DNA from: Apodospora peruviana
Lineage: Eukaryota; Ascomycota; Sordariomycetes; Sordariales; Lasiosphaeriaceae
Direction of reading: 5' to 3'
DNA length: 64,000 bases
NCBI GenBank assembly: GCA_033439685.1
Contig: JAUEDM010000002.1
Span: 558,001-622,000, forward strand
The stretch's first letter is position 1. Each line of letters starts with the position of its first letter. The translations under genes were made by a program, and so were the position numbers. The notes beneath the pieces are model-generated. The model saw nothing but the letters and a program-made list of their open reading frames with translations, was not told the DNA's origin and searched no databases. Positions 11,177 through 21,857 of the stretch are shown one piece after another.

Positions 11177-12613
11177 ATGGCCACTTTTACACGTCAGCCT
11201 TTCGCTCCGCTGGATGGAGCGAGGTTGCAGAGCTTGACGAGCCTCAAGAACAGACAGAATGGTATGTCTGAACTGGAGGGAACCTGAATTGGACCACCAC
11301 CACCATCAAGTTTCTGCATAGCTTCCAAAATTGATGTTAACAAACTGCCAACAGCTCTGATCCCAAGCCCATCCTCGATCAAGCGGAAGGCGTCCGAGGT
11401 AGACACAGACGACTTTGAGAACGTCGACCCTTCGTCGCTCTTTTCTAAGAGATCCAAGGGCAGCGACTCGACGGATTCGTTCGGTGGAAAGGAGTTGTTC
11501 AAATCTCCAGGAGGCGGTAACTTTGTGCTCACAAAAGCTGCCCCCCTTGCTACCAGCACTCCAATCAGCAATGATGTGAAGCTCTCGTCGTCGTCCACGG
11601 GCGGAGTCGCCGCAAGCCGGCCGCGCACAATCCTTCAACCAAAGTCTTCTGTTGCGAAGCTCAACGCCCTCAACACACGCATCACCTCGTCACCACTCAC
11701 CGCACCAGCGGGCCGCTCGCCAACGCGTGGCTCAAAACGAATCGGCATCCTGGGAAGAAGGCGCACCGCTCAACGAGTGGAACCGCCTCCAACATTCGGT
11801 TTTGGGTCTGCAGCAGCGCCGTTTTCGCTCGATGCCGCGCTCAAGGGGACGATTCCCAGCTATAAAGCTGCTGCTGCTCCCAAGGCACAGCTAAAACCGG
11901 CAGACGAGATGAAGTCGTCCTGGTTCTTTGACATCCACGAGGACACGCCTGAGCAAGAGATGACGAACCTGCTGCAACACAGCACGTGCACGCTCGATAT
12001 CTCGAGTGATGAGGAGTCTGAACAACGAGCCTCGCGTGAAAGGGCAGAGGGTCGTGACAAGGAGAATATTCCTCCTGCTGACGATGTTAGCCAGACTTCG
12101 GGGCTTGCTGCCGCCGCAAGGGCGGCCTGCGGGGACGCGTTCAACGATATGGTTGTCGACAAGATGCGTGGGCCGCTGGTCGAGATGAATGCTGCCGACT
12201 ATTATGCCGCTGGGTGTGATGATAGTAGTGTGTGTATTGTTCATGATGATGAGGACTATGAACTGGTGGTTGAGGCGGTACCGCCACAGCAGGAGGAGGA
12301 AGTACCAGTACCAGAAGAAAAGTTGGTGGAAGATACGTTTGAGTTTGCGCCCAAGGTGACGCTTCCGGATGTTGCTGTCAGCAGTGTCAATGTGGATGTC
12401 ATCATGGGCAAGGACGAGCCGGCCGCCAAGGCGGCGGTGCTCGAGCCCATCGAGGGTACTGGCGAGAGCTTTGACTTGTGGGAGAGCGGGAGCGCCAGGG
12501 ATGATGTCGCGTCGCAGCCGGGGTCGCCAGCGCCGACGAGCGGTCCTGCCGATGGGGATGCTGCTGTTGCGGCATTGCCGGTGACGGAGGAGGTTGTTAC
12601 TACTGTTGCGTGA
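11177..12613 (+). CDS. Uncharacterised nuclear-type protein with KEN motif, 447 aa
   Basis: Two exons, 11177-11261 and 11355-12613, joined by a 93-nt intron (donor GTATGT, acceptor CAG, phase 1). The start lies after a poly-A leader, and the frame joins to one 447-residue protein. It begins MATFTRQPFAPLDGARLQS. It is basic and Ser-rich to about residue 200 (KRIGILGRRR near 145), has a distinctive block WFFDIHEDTPEQE starting at residue 218, then DISSDEE, then DKENIPP with KEN at 264-266, and an acidic C-terminus. A KEN box is a degron read by the anaphase-promoting complex, so a cell-cycle role is possible, but this is inference from a short motif. I do not know the family name. Confidence 0.82.
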
Positions 12614-13204
12614 TGATCTTGTTTTGCCGTTGTTTCGCAATATGGCTTGGGTTGGGTTTGAGCAATTGACGGATGGATTGATGGATGGGATTAACTGACT
12701 GATGATGACTGTTGATGATGACGGTTACTACCTCGAGGTAAGCAAGCAAGGGTAAGTTACAGGTATATATGTTCGGGTTGTGTTTATTTTTGCTCTCTGC
12801 TTGTCATTCGAGTGTTCTGTTTTGCGGTTCTTATTTCTGGGTTTTGTTCTTATTTTTTATCTGGACAACGGCAGGTCTATATTTATTTGTCTTTTATTTT
12901 AAAGGAGCAGCTGAATGCGTCGTCTTTAGTTTTGTGTTCTGTTTTCGGAAGGACTGCGTCTTCGTAATAAGCACTGTTGAATACCAGAATCGGTTTTGCC
13001 GACACTGCGTATTGTTCATTGCTAGATCTGGAATTACGTTTTGGAACGACTTGAGCGCATTTGTTACATTGAACTGCATTTGGTGATGTCTCCCGTGTGT
13101 GCGTGCGTCTGTGACATTATGGGAGGGTTACATCCGGTTTATGGGGTAGCTTTGTAAATTGATAAGAAGAAAGTTTTGACACAGTTAAACAACCAAGAAA
13201 CACA
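12614..13204. other. 3' region before tRNA-Asn
   Basis: T-rich sequence with TGAT and TTTTATTTT tracts. No coding potential beyond a short T-rich frame. Confidence 0.45.
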
Positions 13205-13278
13205 TCCTTCGTGGCGCAATTGGCTAGCGCGTCAGACTGTTAATCTGGAGGCTGTAAGTTCGACCCTTACCGAAGGAG
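13205..13278 (+). tRNA. tRNA-Asn (GTT)
   Basis: A full cloverleaf of 74 nt: acceptor TCCTTCG with CGAAGGA, D stem GCGC/GCGC, anticodon stem TCAGA/TCTGG around loop CTGTTAA (anticodon GTT), T stem GTAAG/CTTAC with TTCGACC, and discriminator G. No intron. A T-run follows at 13289-13293 as a Pol III terminator. Confidence 0.97.
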
Positions 13279-14241
13279 ATGTTATAAATTTTTGTTTACT
13301 TTTTGCGGTTATAGCTTACTACTTTGCATGTGTTCAGATTCCAAATGGCCTCAGTTTTACTTTTTAAATAATTTGAACTCCTGCTGAATTTGTCGCGAGC
13401 TGGAGGTTATGAATGGTGGTGCGATATTGCCAGCCGGTTTATCAGTCCATGAATTGATACAATCAAGCGGTACTGGGCGGCTTAAATTTAAACAGTGGGC
13501 TTGTGGAGGCTGTGATGGCGAAAAGATGCATTATAGTGGCCGTCTGGACCCTCATGGGCAGTCGTTCTTTCCTTTCCGTATGCAGTTTATAGAGGATCAA
13601 TTCAACCGATCTTACATAGAATCATTCCCAACAGATCTTCGATGTTGAGAGAATATGGTCACGATCATGAGCCGTATTGCCTACTACTCACTCCCGCCGC
13701 GTACGGCGACTTAGGCATCGGAACTACCACTTTGGCTAACCTTACGATGTAAAGTATTTTGCAAATTCTCCTGACCTTAAATGAAAGCTTTCAAGACGAC
13801 GGCCCCCGGGTAAGAAAGTAAAGGAACGATTGCTTTCAAAGTTACTACTCGGGGCAAGACAAGCCGCAGCAGCAACTCCACCTCGCAAGACACCATCTTC
13901 CGTTAGGAAGAACTCTGGAAGGGAAGGGAATTTTATTTGCTGGTTCACCACATCTACCTTTGAACTCACGAAACTTAGTTGACGTAAGATAACAGTAACA
14001 ACTTTACCTGACACGACAGTTCACAACCACCCCCCTTAAGGTTCAACTGGGCCCTCAACGCGAACTTAAAGGGCTCAATACTTGAGTCAAGACAAGCAAC
14101 AACAACTCTATCTCAAAGGACAGCACTTGATTGCCTCGTTTTAGGTTGAGCCTTCGAAGCAAAGGGAACCTTATGTTGCTCGTTCGCCACATTGACAAGA
14201 GTCAGGATCCATCTGACGAAACCTTGGTGAACAGGTCCCTG
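13279..14241. other. Intergenic region with a diverged tandem duplication
   Basis: No gene is seen. The second half, upstream of the 245-aa gene, carries two related blocks about 233 bp apart (see the repeat entry). Confidence 0.5.
13847..14196. repeat. Diverged direct duplication upstream of the 245-aa gene
   Basis: A block starting at 13847 (ACTCGGGGCAAGACAAGC) recurs at 14080 (ACTTGAGTCAAGACAAGC). Both continue with GCARCARCAACTC and end in a TTTGCTGGTTCACCACAT / TTGCTCGTTCGCCACAT match about 105 bp later. The copies are diverged, so the event is old. Confidence 0.65.
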
Positions 14242-14248
14242 TATATAA
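14242..14248 (+). promoter_or_regulatory. TATA box for the 245-aa gene
   Basis: TATATAA, 166 nt before the ATG at 14414, followed by a CT-rich stretch (TTTCTCTCATC) where fungal transcription commonly starts. Confidence 0.5.
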
Positions 14249-14413
14249 ACCCGGATCCCTTCCCAACCTGAGATTCATTTCTCTCATCTTTCTCATCATC
14301 CCCGTCTACACTTCCGCATCTATCGGAAGTACTAGAACTCCCAAGAAGAGGAAAAAAAGACCACAACCACACACAAACCCCAACAACAAAGACAAACCGG
14401 ACAAGCAGCAAAA

Positions 14414-15151
14414 ATGAAGCTCGTCCGAAAACTCGCTCCCCTGATCCTCACCCTGAGTACCGGCCTCCGCGTCCGCCACGACCGCCATGAAACCGGTCCG
14501 CCGGCAGTCACCCTCAAAGTTCACAACCCGTCCCCAGACAAACCCTTCACGGTCCTGACATGGGACTCGCCGCTCGACCCACTCGTCTTCGTGCGCGGCC
14601 ACCTGCACCTAATCCACCCTCGGACAAACGAGTCCTACGCGATCAACCCGCTTCAGGTGGAGCGGAGCGTGCCGCCCTCCCTGAACGACTTGGTGACCAT
14701 CGAGCCCGGAGCGAACGTGTCGCAGTACGTGTCGCTTATCCAGCCCGTCGTCGACAACATGGCAGAGCAGGTGTACAACCAGAAGAACTGGAACGAGAAC
14801 ACCGCCATCGTCAAGTGGGATGAGAAGAATGGCCCGCCGCTGCCGGTCTGGGAAGGAAAGAAAGAGGACGTGCTGGCAGATATGCAAGGCAGGAAAGATC
14901 GGTGGTGGTTGCGGGGCAATCAATGGGATTGGATTCCTGTCACCGAGAAAGGGGTCGAGGTGGATGTTCAACAGATTCCTTACACGAACTCGTCTACAAT
15001 CGGTAAAGACAACAAGGAGCCGGCTATCCCACGCCCAGCTCGATATGATGGACCTATATGGGTTTACCCCCCAACGACTCTTGAACACAACACAACTTGG
15101 GACGGTTTTCGGCCAATCCCAAAACCGGCCAACAACACTAGGCCAAAATAA
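14414..15151 (+). CDS. Small secreted-type protein, 245 aa, M35-propeptide-like
   Basis: A single exon. The N-terminus (MKLVRKLAPLILTLSTG) is a basic-then-hydrophobic start that may be a weak signal peptide. The core TLKVHNPSPDKPFTVLTWD, then SPLDPL, then VPPSLNDLVTIEPGANVSQ resembles the beta-sandwich domain found in fungal deuterolysin (M35) precursors and related secreted proteins. No HExxH zinc motif is present, so it is not itself a protease. Four N-glycosylation sequons fit secretion (NES, NVS, NSS, NTT; others near the end). It converges on TAF11 with a 97-bp gap. Function unknown. Confidence 0.72.
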   Translation: MKLVRKLAPLILTLSTGLRVRHDRHETGPPAVTLKVHNPSPDKPFTVLTWDSPLDPLVFVRGHLHLIHPRTNESYAINPLQVERSVPPSLNDLVTIEPGANVSQYVSLIQPVVDNMAEQVYNQKNWNENTAIVKWDEKNGPPLPVWEGKKEDVLADMQGRKDRWWLRGNQWDWIPVTEKGVEVDVQQIPYTNSSTIGKDNKEPAIPRPARYDGPIWVYPPTTLEHNTTWDGFRPIPKPANNTRPK

Positions 15152-15248
15152 GAGAAAATTATCATCAATAATTTGGCTATAACCGCTACTTGGTAGTTTT
15201 GTTTACTCAAGGCCGTCCGCCTATCGATAGTTATAGCAGAGCTTCGTC

Positions 15249-16416
15249 TCAACGAAATATTCGGCGTCCTCCAGTCCGAGTAGGGAATCTCTCTACACCG
15301 GCTTGCTGTTGCAGATTCCACAGCGCATGCTGGCCCACGCCGCCGTGTTCAAACGCCCGCTTGTTTCGTCGTAGTGCTTCTCGCAGATGGTCCGGCCGCA
15401 AGGGTCCGCATCTCTCGTCCTTCTTTGGTTGGCGTTGTGTGTTGCTGTCGCCATTGTCCTTGTCCTTTGCTGCTCCCTCTTGTCCGTCGACAGCACCCGC
15501 TGCATGGTTAGGCGAGCCTGTAGCAGATGGCGGGGGGGTCGGTAAGTCGGTCTGCTTCTCGCCTGTCCTTGCAATCCACTCGGCCTGCACGCGGCGGGCG
15601 TCTTCGATCAGATCGCCAATATACAGCTTGGTGACGGCACGCATACCGGTGATAAAGTTATCCGTAACCGATTGTGATACCGTGGCGTTGACGAGCTATG
15701 AAACGAACCACCACAATATTAGCCAGACACTTCTCCTTTGTAGAATCGGCTGCAAAACATACCCTTCTGACACTCGACTTTGACAGATTACCCGCACGAT
15801 AATGCTCGTACCGGTCAAATTGATCCGGCGTGAAAACGTTGATGAGCATGCCCCGCGCGTGCTTCTCCTCGTCCTTTTGCTCCTGTGTTAGGGTAGACAT
15901 CATCGCCCCGACTTGCGTGGGCTCGTCATCCTCCGGCTCGGCCTCATCCCCGGCACCTGTGGCGCTCTTGCCGCCGCTGCCGCGTCCCGTCGCTCCGTCG
16001 CTGGCGACCGTGCCCGCGCGTCCTCCCGCGACCGAGGGCGTCTGCTCGCGCGCCTTTTCGGCTTTGGACTTGCGCCCGCGTTTCTTTTTCGCTGGCGGAC
16101 CGACCACGCTGGACACCTGACTGCCGATTCCGCTGACGAGACTGTCGACCGAGGGCGAGCGGGCGGTGGTGTAGGGCGTGTCGACTTCGTCGGGAGGAAA
16201 AGAAGTCTGTCGCAGCGGATGGGCGGACCCGGTGGCCGAGGTGACTGACATGACCGAGGCCTTGCGGCGTTTAAGCGAGGGCGAGGCCGCGCCATCGGAG
16301 GTGCGTTTCTTATTCGTCATGCTCATGGTGTTGATGGGCGGGAGTTGCGAGTGCGACGGGTAGGGCGGAGAATGCGCTGTGCTGGGAGAGTACGAGTTGT
16401 ACGGTGGCGACGCCAT
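15249..16416 (-). CDS. TAF11: TFIID subunit TAF11 (TAFII28)
   Basis: Exon 1 is 16416-15763 and exon 2 is 15695-15249; the 67-nt intron is phase 0 (GTATGT...TAG). The product is 366 aa. The first 170 residues are Ser/Pro-rich with Lys/Arg tracts (PAKKKRGRKSK). The TAFII28 histone fold follows: FTPDQFDRYEHYRAGNLSK, across the splice junction to SSVRRLVNATVSQSV, and then VTKLYIGDLIEDARRVQ. The C-terminus LRPDHLREA...RTGGRRIFR is the usual fungal extension. TAF11 pairs with TAF13 in TFIID at core promoters in the nucleus. I chose the ATG giving MASPPYNSYSP; an upstream in-frame ATG at 16629 would add an unlikely leader. Confidence 0.95.
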
Positions 16417-16826
16417 GGTCGATGGTGAAGTGGTGTTCAGTTTGGGCTCAAGTAATGAAGCAGGGCAATCCCAGGCAGTTCGGTGGAGGGAGCCGTTCAG
16501 TCGGTGGAGTGGATGGAGGAATTTCCACAGGCAGCCCTGCCGTAGCGTAGAACAGGTCGGATGAGGTGGGACGGTTCGCTGTGGTGGATTGGGTTGGCAA
16601 AAAGCAACCAGTCGTGGAATGTCTGTCACATTCAGTCACGGTGCCAAGATCTCCGTGACGGAGTTCGGTTCACTGTCACGTGCTGACAGCGGCCAGTGCT
16701 GTAGTGCTTGGCAGATTACATAAGATTCGGTACGTACCGACTTTCAGCTTTGTGTCCACTCCTCTCTGACTCCTTTCTCCTTTTGAAGAAAGAAGTTCTG
16801 GACACATATCATCAACAAGCATTCCT
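16417..16826. other. Promoter region of TAF11
   Basis: 410 bp between the divergent TAF11 and tRNA-Cys genes. No clear TATA box. Confidence 0.4.
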
Positions 16827-16898
16827 GGTTCGGTAGCTCAGGGGTAGAGCAACCGGCTGCAGTCCGGTAGGTCAGGCGTTCAAATCGCCTTCGAACCT
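16827..16898 (+). tRNA. tRNA-Cys (GCA)
   Basis: A 72-nt cloverleaf: acceptor GGTTCGG with TCGAACC (one G-U pair), D stem GCTC/GAGC, anticodon stem ACCGG/CCGGT around CTGCAGT (anticodon GCA), T stem AGGCG/CGCCT with TTCAAAT, and discriminator T as expected for Cys. No intron. The T-rich tail TTTGATTATTCTTTTG follows. Confidence 0.97.
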
Positions 16899-18005
16899 TT
16901 GATTATTCTTTTGACGATTATCTCTATGCTGTAACGTTACTTTTATTTTTGTTTTTATTTCATGAGATGACACTCTCCCTGGAACCGAACCTGTGCTGGT
17001 TTGGCCGAAATCTGGTGAGTAGGATGGATCAGTCCCGACTGTCGCTATTAGAATAGCTGCATTCTGTACGTCTGGTTGTCTATTTACGTTTTGGTCATCA
17101 TGATTGCCCATCATAGCAGTCGTTTCTCTTCCAACGAAGTCTGTTCACGCCGTACAGTTACCTCGAGTCTTTAAGAGGAGTTACATGTTCTTCTCGGCCG
17201 AACCACATACCACTGTATCAACTCGACCAATACGTAACCCGATTCTCAGCTCAATTCAGCTTGCAAGTTAATCAGAAACAGATCAGTCACCTAAAAGTTA
17301 TGCCAGCGCTTTCATACCTTCCCAGGTCTTCCAAAGAACAAACCAGGTCAATTCATCCGTTCTGCCATCTGAAAGGGTCCTAAAGCATCGAATTGACTTG
17401 TGGAACCGACGCTCCGCAACCGCAACTCTTGTTTGTCTTGAAACCCCGCCATTGCGCATCAAGTGTCCAAACGACCCCACATTGGAGAAATGCGGGCAGA
17501 AAACCGTTCATGCTTGGATTGAATTTCTTTGAAAGGAGAAGAATACTAATCACATTCCAACGAATACTTGGTGACAGCACTTCTAATAGCAGATAGATAC
17601 TATAGTTACCACTACTGATATGGAATTGAGACCCCTGTGCATCAACCGAACCAAGATTCTTCAGTTCGAGGCTTGGTTGGGATCGATAAGATAAGCCGAA
17701 GCTACCCCGTAAGCAACAGAGACCCCTGTGGAGGCGTCAGCGGGGATCAAATCCTGGATCGGATGTTGCAATTGCGACGACCAAAACCCGAGAAAAAAGC
17801 CCTCGAACTCCGGTCCCTGACTCCCCCGTGTAACCGCAACCTCGCATCCAACAAACTCCAGTTCTCTTTCTTTTTTCTATGCCATATAGTACCTGTCTCT
17901 GAACAGCCTAATTTCTTTTCTTTCCATCCATTGGTTCTCTTTCTTCCCGCGCTGCGCATCGAGGAGACAAATACCCCCGTTTCCGACAAATAATACCTCT
18001 ACACA
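16899..18005. other. Intergenic region upstream of GTP cyclohydrolase
   Basis: 1.1 kb without a supported gene. The last 150 bp are CT-rich (TTTCTTTCCATCC, TTCTTTCTTCCC), as expected of the leader of the next gene. Confidence 0.45.
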
Positions 18006-19070
18006 ATGAGCGACTCTGACAGCCCGTCCGGAGTTTCCGTGGCGCCGGCGCGGACTACCAACGGTGGCGGCGACGAGAAGAAGGACCGGAACAGCAGAAA
18101 AGACAAGAGCAATAGCAGCAGCAGCAGCAGTAGTAATGGGGCCAAGAAGAGGGGGCATAATGACAACAACAAGGTGGCAGCAGCATCCAGTGGCGGAGCT
18201 TCCCTCGACGGAGTGAACGACAGCCACATCAACGGCGGCGAGCGGCGCTCCAGCGTCAGCAAACCGGCGCGCGATTTCCGCGACAAGCCGGAGCCTGCGC
18301 CGAAGAAGAAGAAGAGAAGAAAGACCACAACAGCCACCACTGCAGCCGCAGCCGCTACTCCCACATCCGTCGCGCCGGACGCGGGTGACAACATCGCCGA
18401 GGTCTCGACACGCTCGCCGTCTCCCGTCATCGACTTTGACGGCCTCAGCCGACCGAGCCGCGGCACGCGCGAGCGCCTCGAGGAGAGCGACGCCCAGCAA
18501 GCCGAGCGCCTGGCGCGCATGGAGGGCGCCGTCCGGACACTCCTAGAATGCGTCGGCGAGGACCCGGACCGCGAGGGTGTGCTGGCGACACCGAACCGCT
18601 ACGCCAAGGCGTTGCTCTTCTTCACAAAGGGTTACCAGGAGAACGTGCGCGACATCGTCAATGGCGCCATCTTCCAGGAGAACCACAGCGAGATGGTCAT
18701 CGTCAAAGATATCGAGGTGTTTAGCATGTGCGAGCACCACCTTGTTCCGTTTACGGGTAAGATGCACATTGGGTATATTCCAAGCAACGCGGTGATTGGC
18801 ATCTCGAAACTGCCGCGGATCGCGGAAATGTTTGCGCGGCGGCTGCAGATCCAGGAGCGCTTGACGAAAGAGGTGGCGAACGCGATCATGGAGATTCTGA
18901 AGCCCCAGGGCGTTGCGGTGGTCATGGAGTCGAGCCATTTGTGCATGGTGATGCGCGGCGTCGAGAAGACGGGCAGTACGACTATCACGAGTTGTGTGTT
19001 GGGGTGCTTTGAACGGAAGGAGAAGACGAGGAACGAGTTTCTCAGTCTGATTGGCGTCAACCGCCGATGA
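18006..19070 (+). CDS. GTP cyclohydrolase I
   Basis: A single exon of 354 aa. It converts GTP to dihydroneopterin triphosphate, the first step to folate and tetrahydrobiopterin, in the cytosol as a decamer. The catalytic domain fills residues about 170-354 with all key parts: GEDPDREGVLATPNR, zinc ligands Cys242 and His245 in SMCEHHLVPFTG, and Cys313 in SSHLCMVMRG. The spacing equals the E. coli enzyme (110, 113, 181). The end FLSLIGVNRR is typical. The first 160 residues are a disordered Ser/Asn/Lys-rich extension with a KKKKRRK tract, longer than in bacteria but common in filamentous fungi. It is the counterpart of yeast FOL2. Confidence 0.96.
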   Translation: MSDSDSPSGVSVAPARTTNGGGDEKKDRNSRKDKSNSSSSSSSNGAKKRGHNDNNKVAAASSGGASLDGVNDSHINGGERRSSVSKPARDFRDKPEPAPKKKKRRKTTTATTAAAAATPTSVAPDAGDNIAEVSTRSPSPVIDFDGLSRPSRGTRERLEESDAQQAERLARMEGAVRTLLECVGEDPDREGVLATPNRYAKALLFFTKGYQENVRDIVNGAIFQENHSEMVIVKDIEVFSMCEHHLVPFTGKMHIGYIPSNAVIGISKLPRIAEMFARRLQIQERLTKEVANAIMEILKPQGVAVVMESSHLCMVMRGVEKTGSTTITSCVLGCFERKEKTRNEFLSLIGVNRR

Positions 19071-19768
19071 TTGTTCTCTTTGGTCCGGGTTGGTGGTGTC
19101 GGTGAATTTCAACAAGTTGCATGTCTTCATATCTGGTTGCGGGCAGGCAGGCGGTTCTTTTCTTTCATTTACATGTGTCCATGTCTCGCATAATATGCAT
19201 TCAACACCTGGCGTTTATTTGGGACATTGGCAAAAGAAAACTCACATTATAAATGTTTTGGGTGGCATATATCTTATTCTTTTCTTGCTTTAAATGGCTG
19301 GCGGGGATCTCAACATCGCATCAGGCTAGATTGGGAAGCATGCCTACCTACATATCAGGGGGGTGGTTTTTGACATGGATTTCTCATTTTGTGTGTCTCG
19401 GCGTTGATAAGAGGACTTTCAACACCGGATCAACACCATCGGTGTTTCGGCCCTTCTGGCTTGGGTCATGTACGGGCGTCAACGAGGCCGGGTTTCTCGA
19501 CTTTCAACTATACAATGGAAGGTAGAAAGATTAGATACCTTTTGCTCAACGCAAACTTTACTGCGGGCCCTGTTTAACAGCCGCAAAAATCAACATCAGC
19601 AACCATGCATTTCTCGATTTCATTATGTGGTTGTCATTTCTATTTACAGCCCATCTACGACTGACTCTTCTTCGCCGAGTCGACCACGGAAACATGCGGC
19701 TAGCAACAACATAATCATACAAAATAACACAACAGATCCACCCGGTTTAATCATAATCATAAACGCCG
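19071..19768. other. Convergent 3' region
   Basis: 700 bp between the ends of GTP cyclohydrolase and thymidylate kinase. Only short frames, nothing recognised. Confidence 0.45.
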
Positions 19769-20768
19769 TCATGACACCCTCCTCACAATTTTGCCTACCT
19801 CCCCCCTCTCCACCGCTTCTACTCTCGCCTGCACCTCCTTCCACACCTCCTCGGCAACCTCCTCAACAGACGGACTCGCATCAACAACATGAAGGTCCTC
19901 CTCCTCCTGCCTGAACCGATGTTCTATTCCCGTCGTCCCATCAGGTGTTGGCGGCCCAACCGCCACCTCTTCTTCTGTTGCTGCTATCGTTGTCGTGCTC
20001 TGTGTGCTATTGACTTCCGGCGCTCCAACAATCTTACCCATGCTCAGACCCCAAAAGAGCTCCCTCACCCGGCGCTGAATCTCGCCCTTCTCGTAGACCT
20101 CGCCGCCCCATCCTCCGCGAGCGCGTGCCTGCGCCTCATCTAGATCAAGAAACAGGACCAGGTCCGGACGCGGGAGGCCGATCTCGGGCGCGCGGGCCCA
20201 GCTTAGTGTTAAGGATGGGTTGTGTTTCGCGGCGCTGTAGACGATTCCTGAGTAGTAGTACCGATCACAAAGAACGGTGGTGCCGGCTGCAAGCAGAGAA
20301 GTTGTTGTTTTTCTGTGCAACCCCCATCATTAGAGACTGTGTCCGAAGCGATGATGAGGGTAGCTTACACTGCCTCCCATCTATTTGCGCTGAACAGAAG
20401 GTGGATGACATGGTCGTCCATTTCTGTCTGGCTTTTCAGGTAGCTGTCTATCATTTGGCCGATTGGTGTCGTCCGGTCTGTTCACCACCATCAACCATTA
20501 TGTCCCGCGATAATGGCCGGGACTATTTATTTGTAAACATACCCGGGAACCGCATGACTTTAACCTTCTTCCCCAGCTCGACGAAGCGCTGCTCTAGAAG
20601 TTTGACTTGCGTGGTCTTGCCGCTCCGGTCGAGGCCCTCGAGGACGATCAGGGCGCCCCGCGCCGGTGCCGGTGCCGAGGCCGAGGCCGACGGTTGTTGC
20701 GGGGTAGCGGGGGAGGTGAGGGCCGATACGGCGGACGCGGCCGTGGCTAGGTCGTTGATGGAAGCCAT
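19769..20768 (-). CDS. Thymidylate kinase
   Basis: Three exons, 20768-20543, 20477-20369 and 20312-19769, with introns of 65 and 56 nt (phases 1 and 2), giving 292 aa. It phosphorylates dTMP to dTDP, as yeast CDC8 does. An Ala/Ser/Pro-rich leader of about 37 residues precedes the P-loop GLDRSGKTT (45-53). Exon 2 encodes RTTPIGQMIDSYLKSQ and LLFSANRWEAV. Exon 3 has DRYYYSG (DRY 128-130) and PDLVLFLDLD. The C-terminus is longer than in yeast (216 aa), with an acidic, Thr-rich insert and a final helix rich in Val/Glu. The start is the only ATG before the P-loop. The leader could be a targeting peptide, but it lacks arginines. Confidence 0.93.
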
Positions 20769-21857
20769 TTTTTGCGTGTGTGTATGTTTTTGCTCAGAAC
20801 TTCGGATGAGAAAGGTGAGAGTCGGTGAATTGGCGGGGGCGGCCTACCCTGAGTTGATATTGACCGTTGAACTGCTTCCAGGAAGATGGGGTGATGTCCG
20901 CTAGCGGACGGGCGGTTTAGTGGCAGCATGCTGCAGCTCTTGGCGGGGTAGCACTGATGCAGGGGACGCACAGCTGGTCTAGCGTGGTCTTGTCGATAAG
21001 GTAGCCCAGTTCGATAAGCAGTCACGTGCCTCCAGCCGTATCGCCTCATCCGTTGCGCCCATGCCTTGAACCAAACCTCAGCTGGGATCTTGGCGGTTTG
21101 TCTGGCATTTGCTCCTAATAATAAACTTGTGAGTATAATCCACAGCATGCGTACTTTTCCTGTACCATGTTGATTTATCTGCGGGTGAGAGAATTATTTC
21201 CCTCTTTCAAAATAAAATCTTGCGCTTTCACTTATATACCTCCGCGACTCTGCTGGGATTTACGAGCTTGCTTTTTACTTGTGAAGGCTTTGGTACATAA
21301 GAATATACCGTATCTCCAATATGTAACTTGTTTTTTTTAACATAGTCGAACGCATATTCAAATTAATGGCAACCTATCTATTGCAGTGTTCGGCACTTGG
21401 GTTTCAAATCTCGGGAAATGAGACTTGTCTAATTGTGTAAGTTTGCTAACTGTGACGACGGCTAGTGGTGGGCTAGGAATGCTGACCCTAACCCTGGAAA
21501 CCCCGCATCGCCGCAGACATTTGTGACAGACGCGTCGGAGACGCGTACCTTACCCTCTTTTCTTCTTTTTTTTTTTTCACTTAGAGTAGAATCTTCGTTC
21601 GTAGAGCCAATTGAACAGCTATAACACGCCTTGAACGGCTGGCCGTGACACTAACTATGACTAGATAAGCTGTATACGTTGCGTCTAACGACTCCAAAGC
21701 TGCATGTCTTAACTAATACTAGGCCCTAAAGACAGATAGCCAGCCGCTAGTTTTATCCTGGTCCTCTTTAGGACGAGAAACAGACGCTTAACAAGTCCCC
21801 AGTCTAACCTTAACCCTCCTTTGCAGCTTGAACACCTTCAAGTACTAAGTAGGTCGT
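20769..21857. other. Intergenic region between CDC8-type gene and F-box pseudogene
   Basis: The first 300 bp are the thymidylate kinase promoter. The remainder is AT-rich with poly-T runs at 21332-21338 and 21568-21578 and short TAACCC motifs (21484-21494, 21806-21816). No gene is seen. Confidence 0.45.

Noticed and set aside
11891..12640. Minus-strand frame of 249 codons
   Set aside because: It is antisense to the KEN-motif gene, whose plus-strand model has a clean splice join.
17747..17765. GGGGATCAAATCCTGG, B-box-like
   Set aside because: No tRNA structure can be folded around it.
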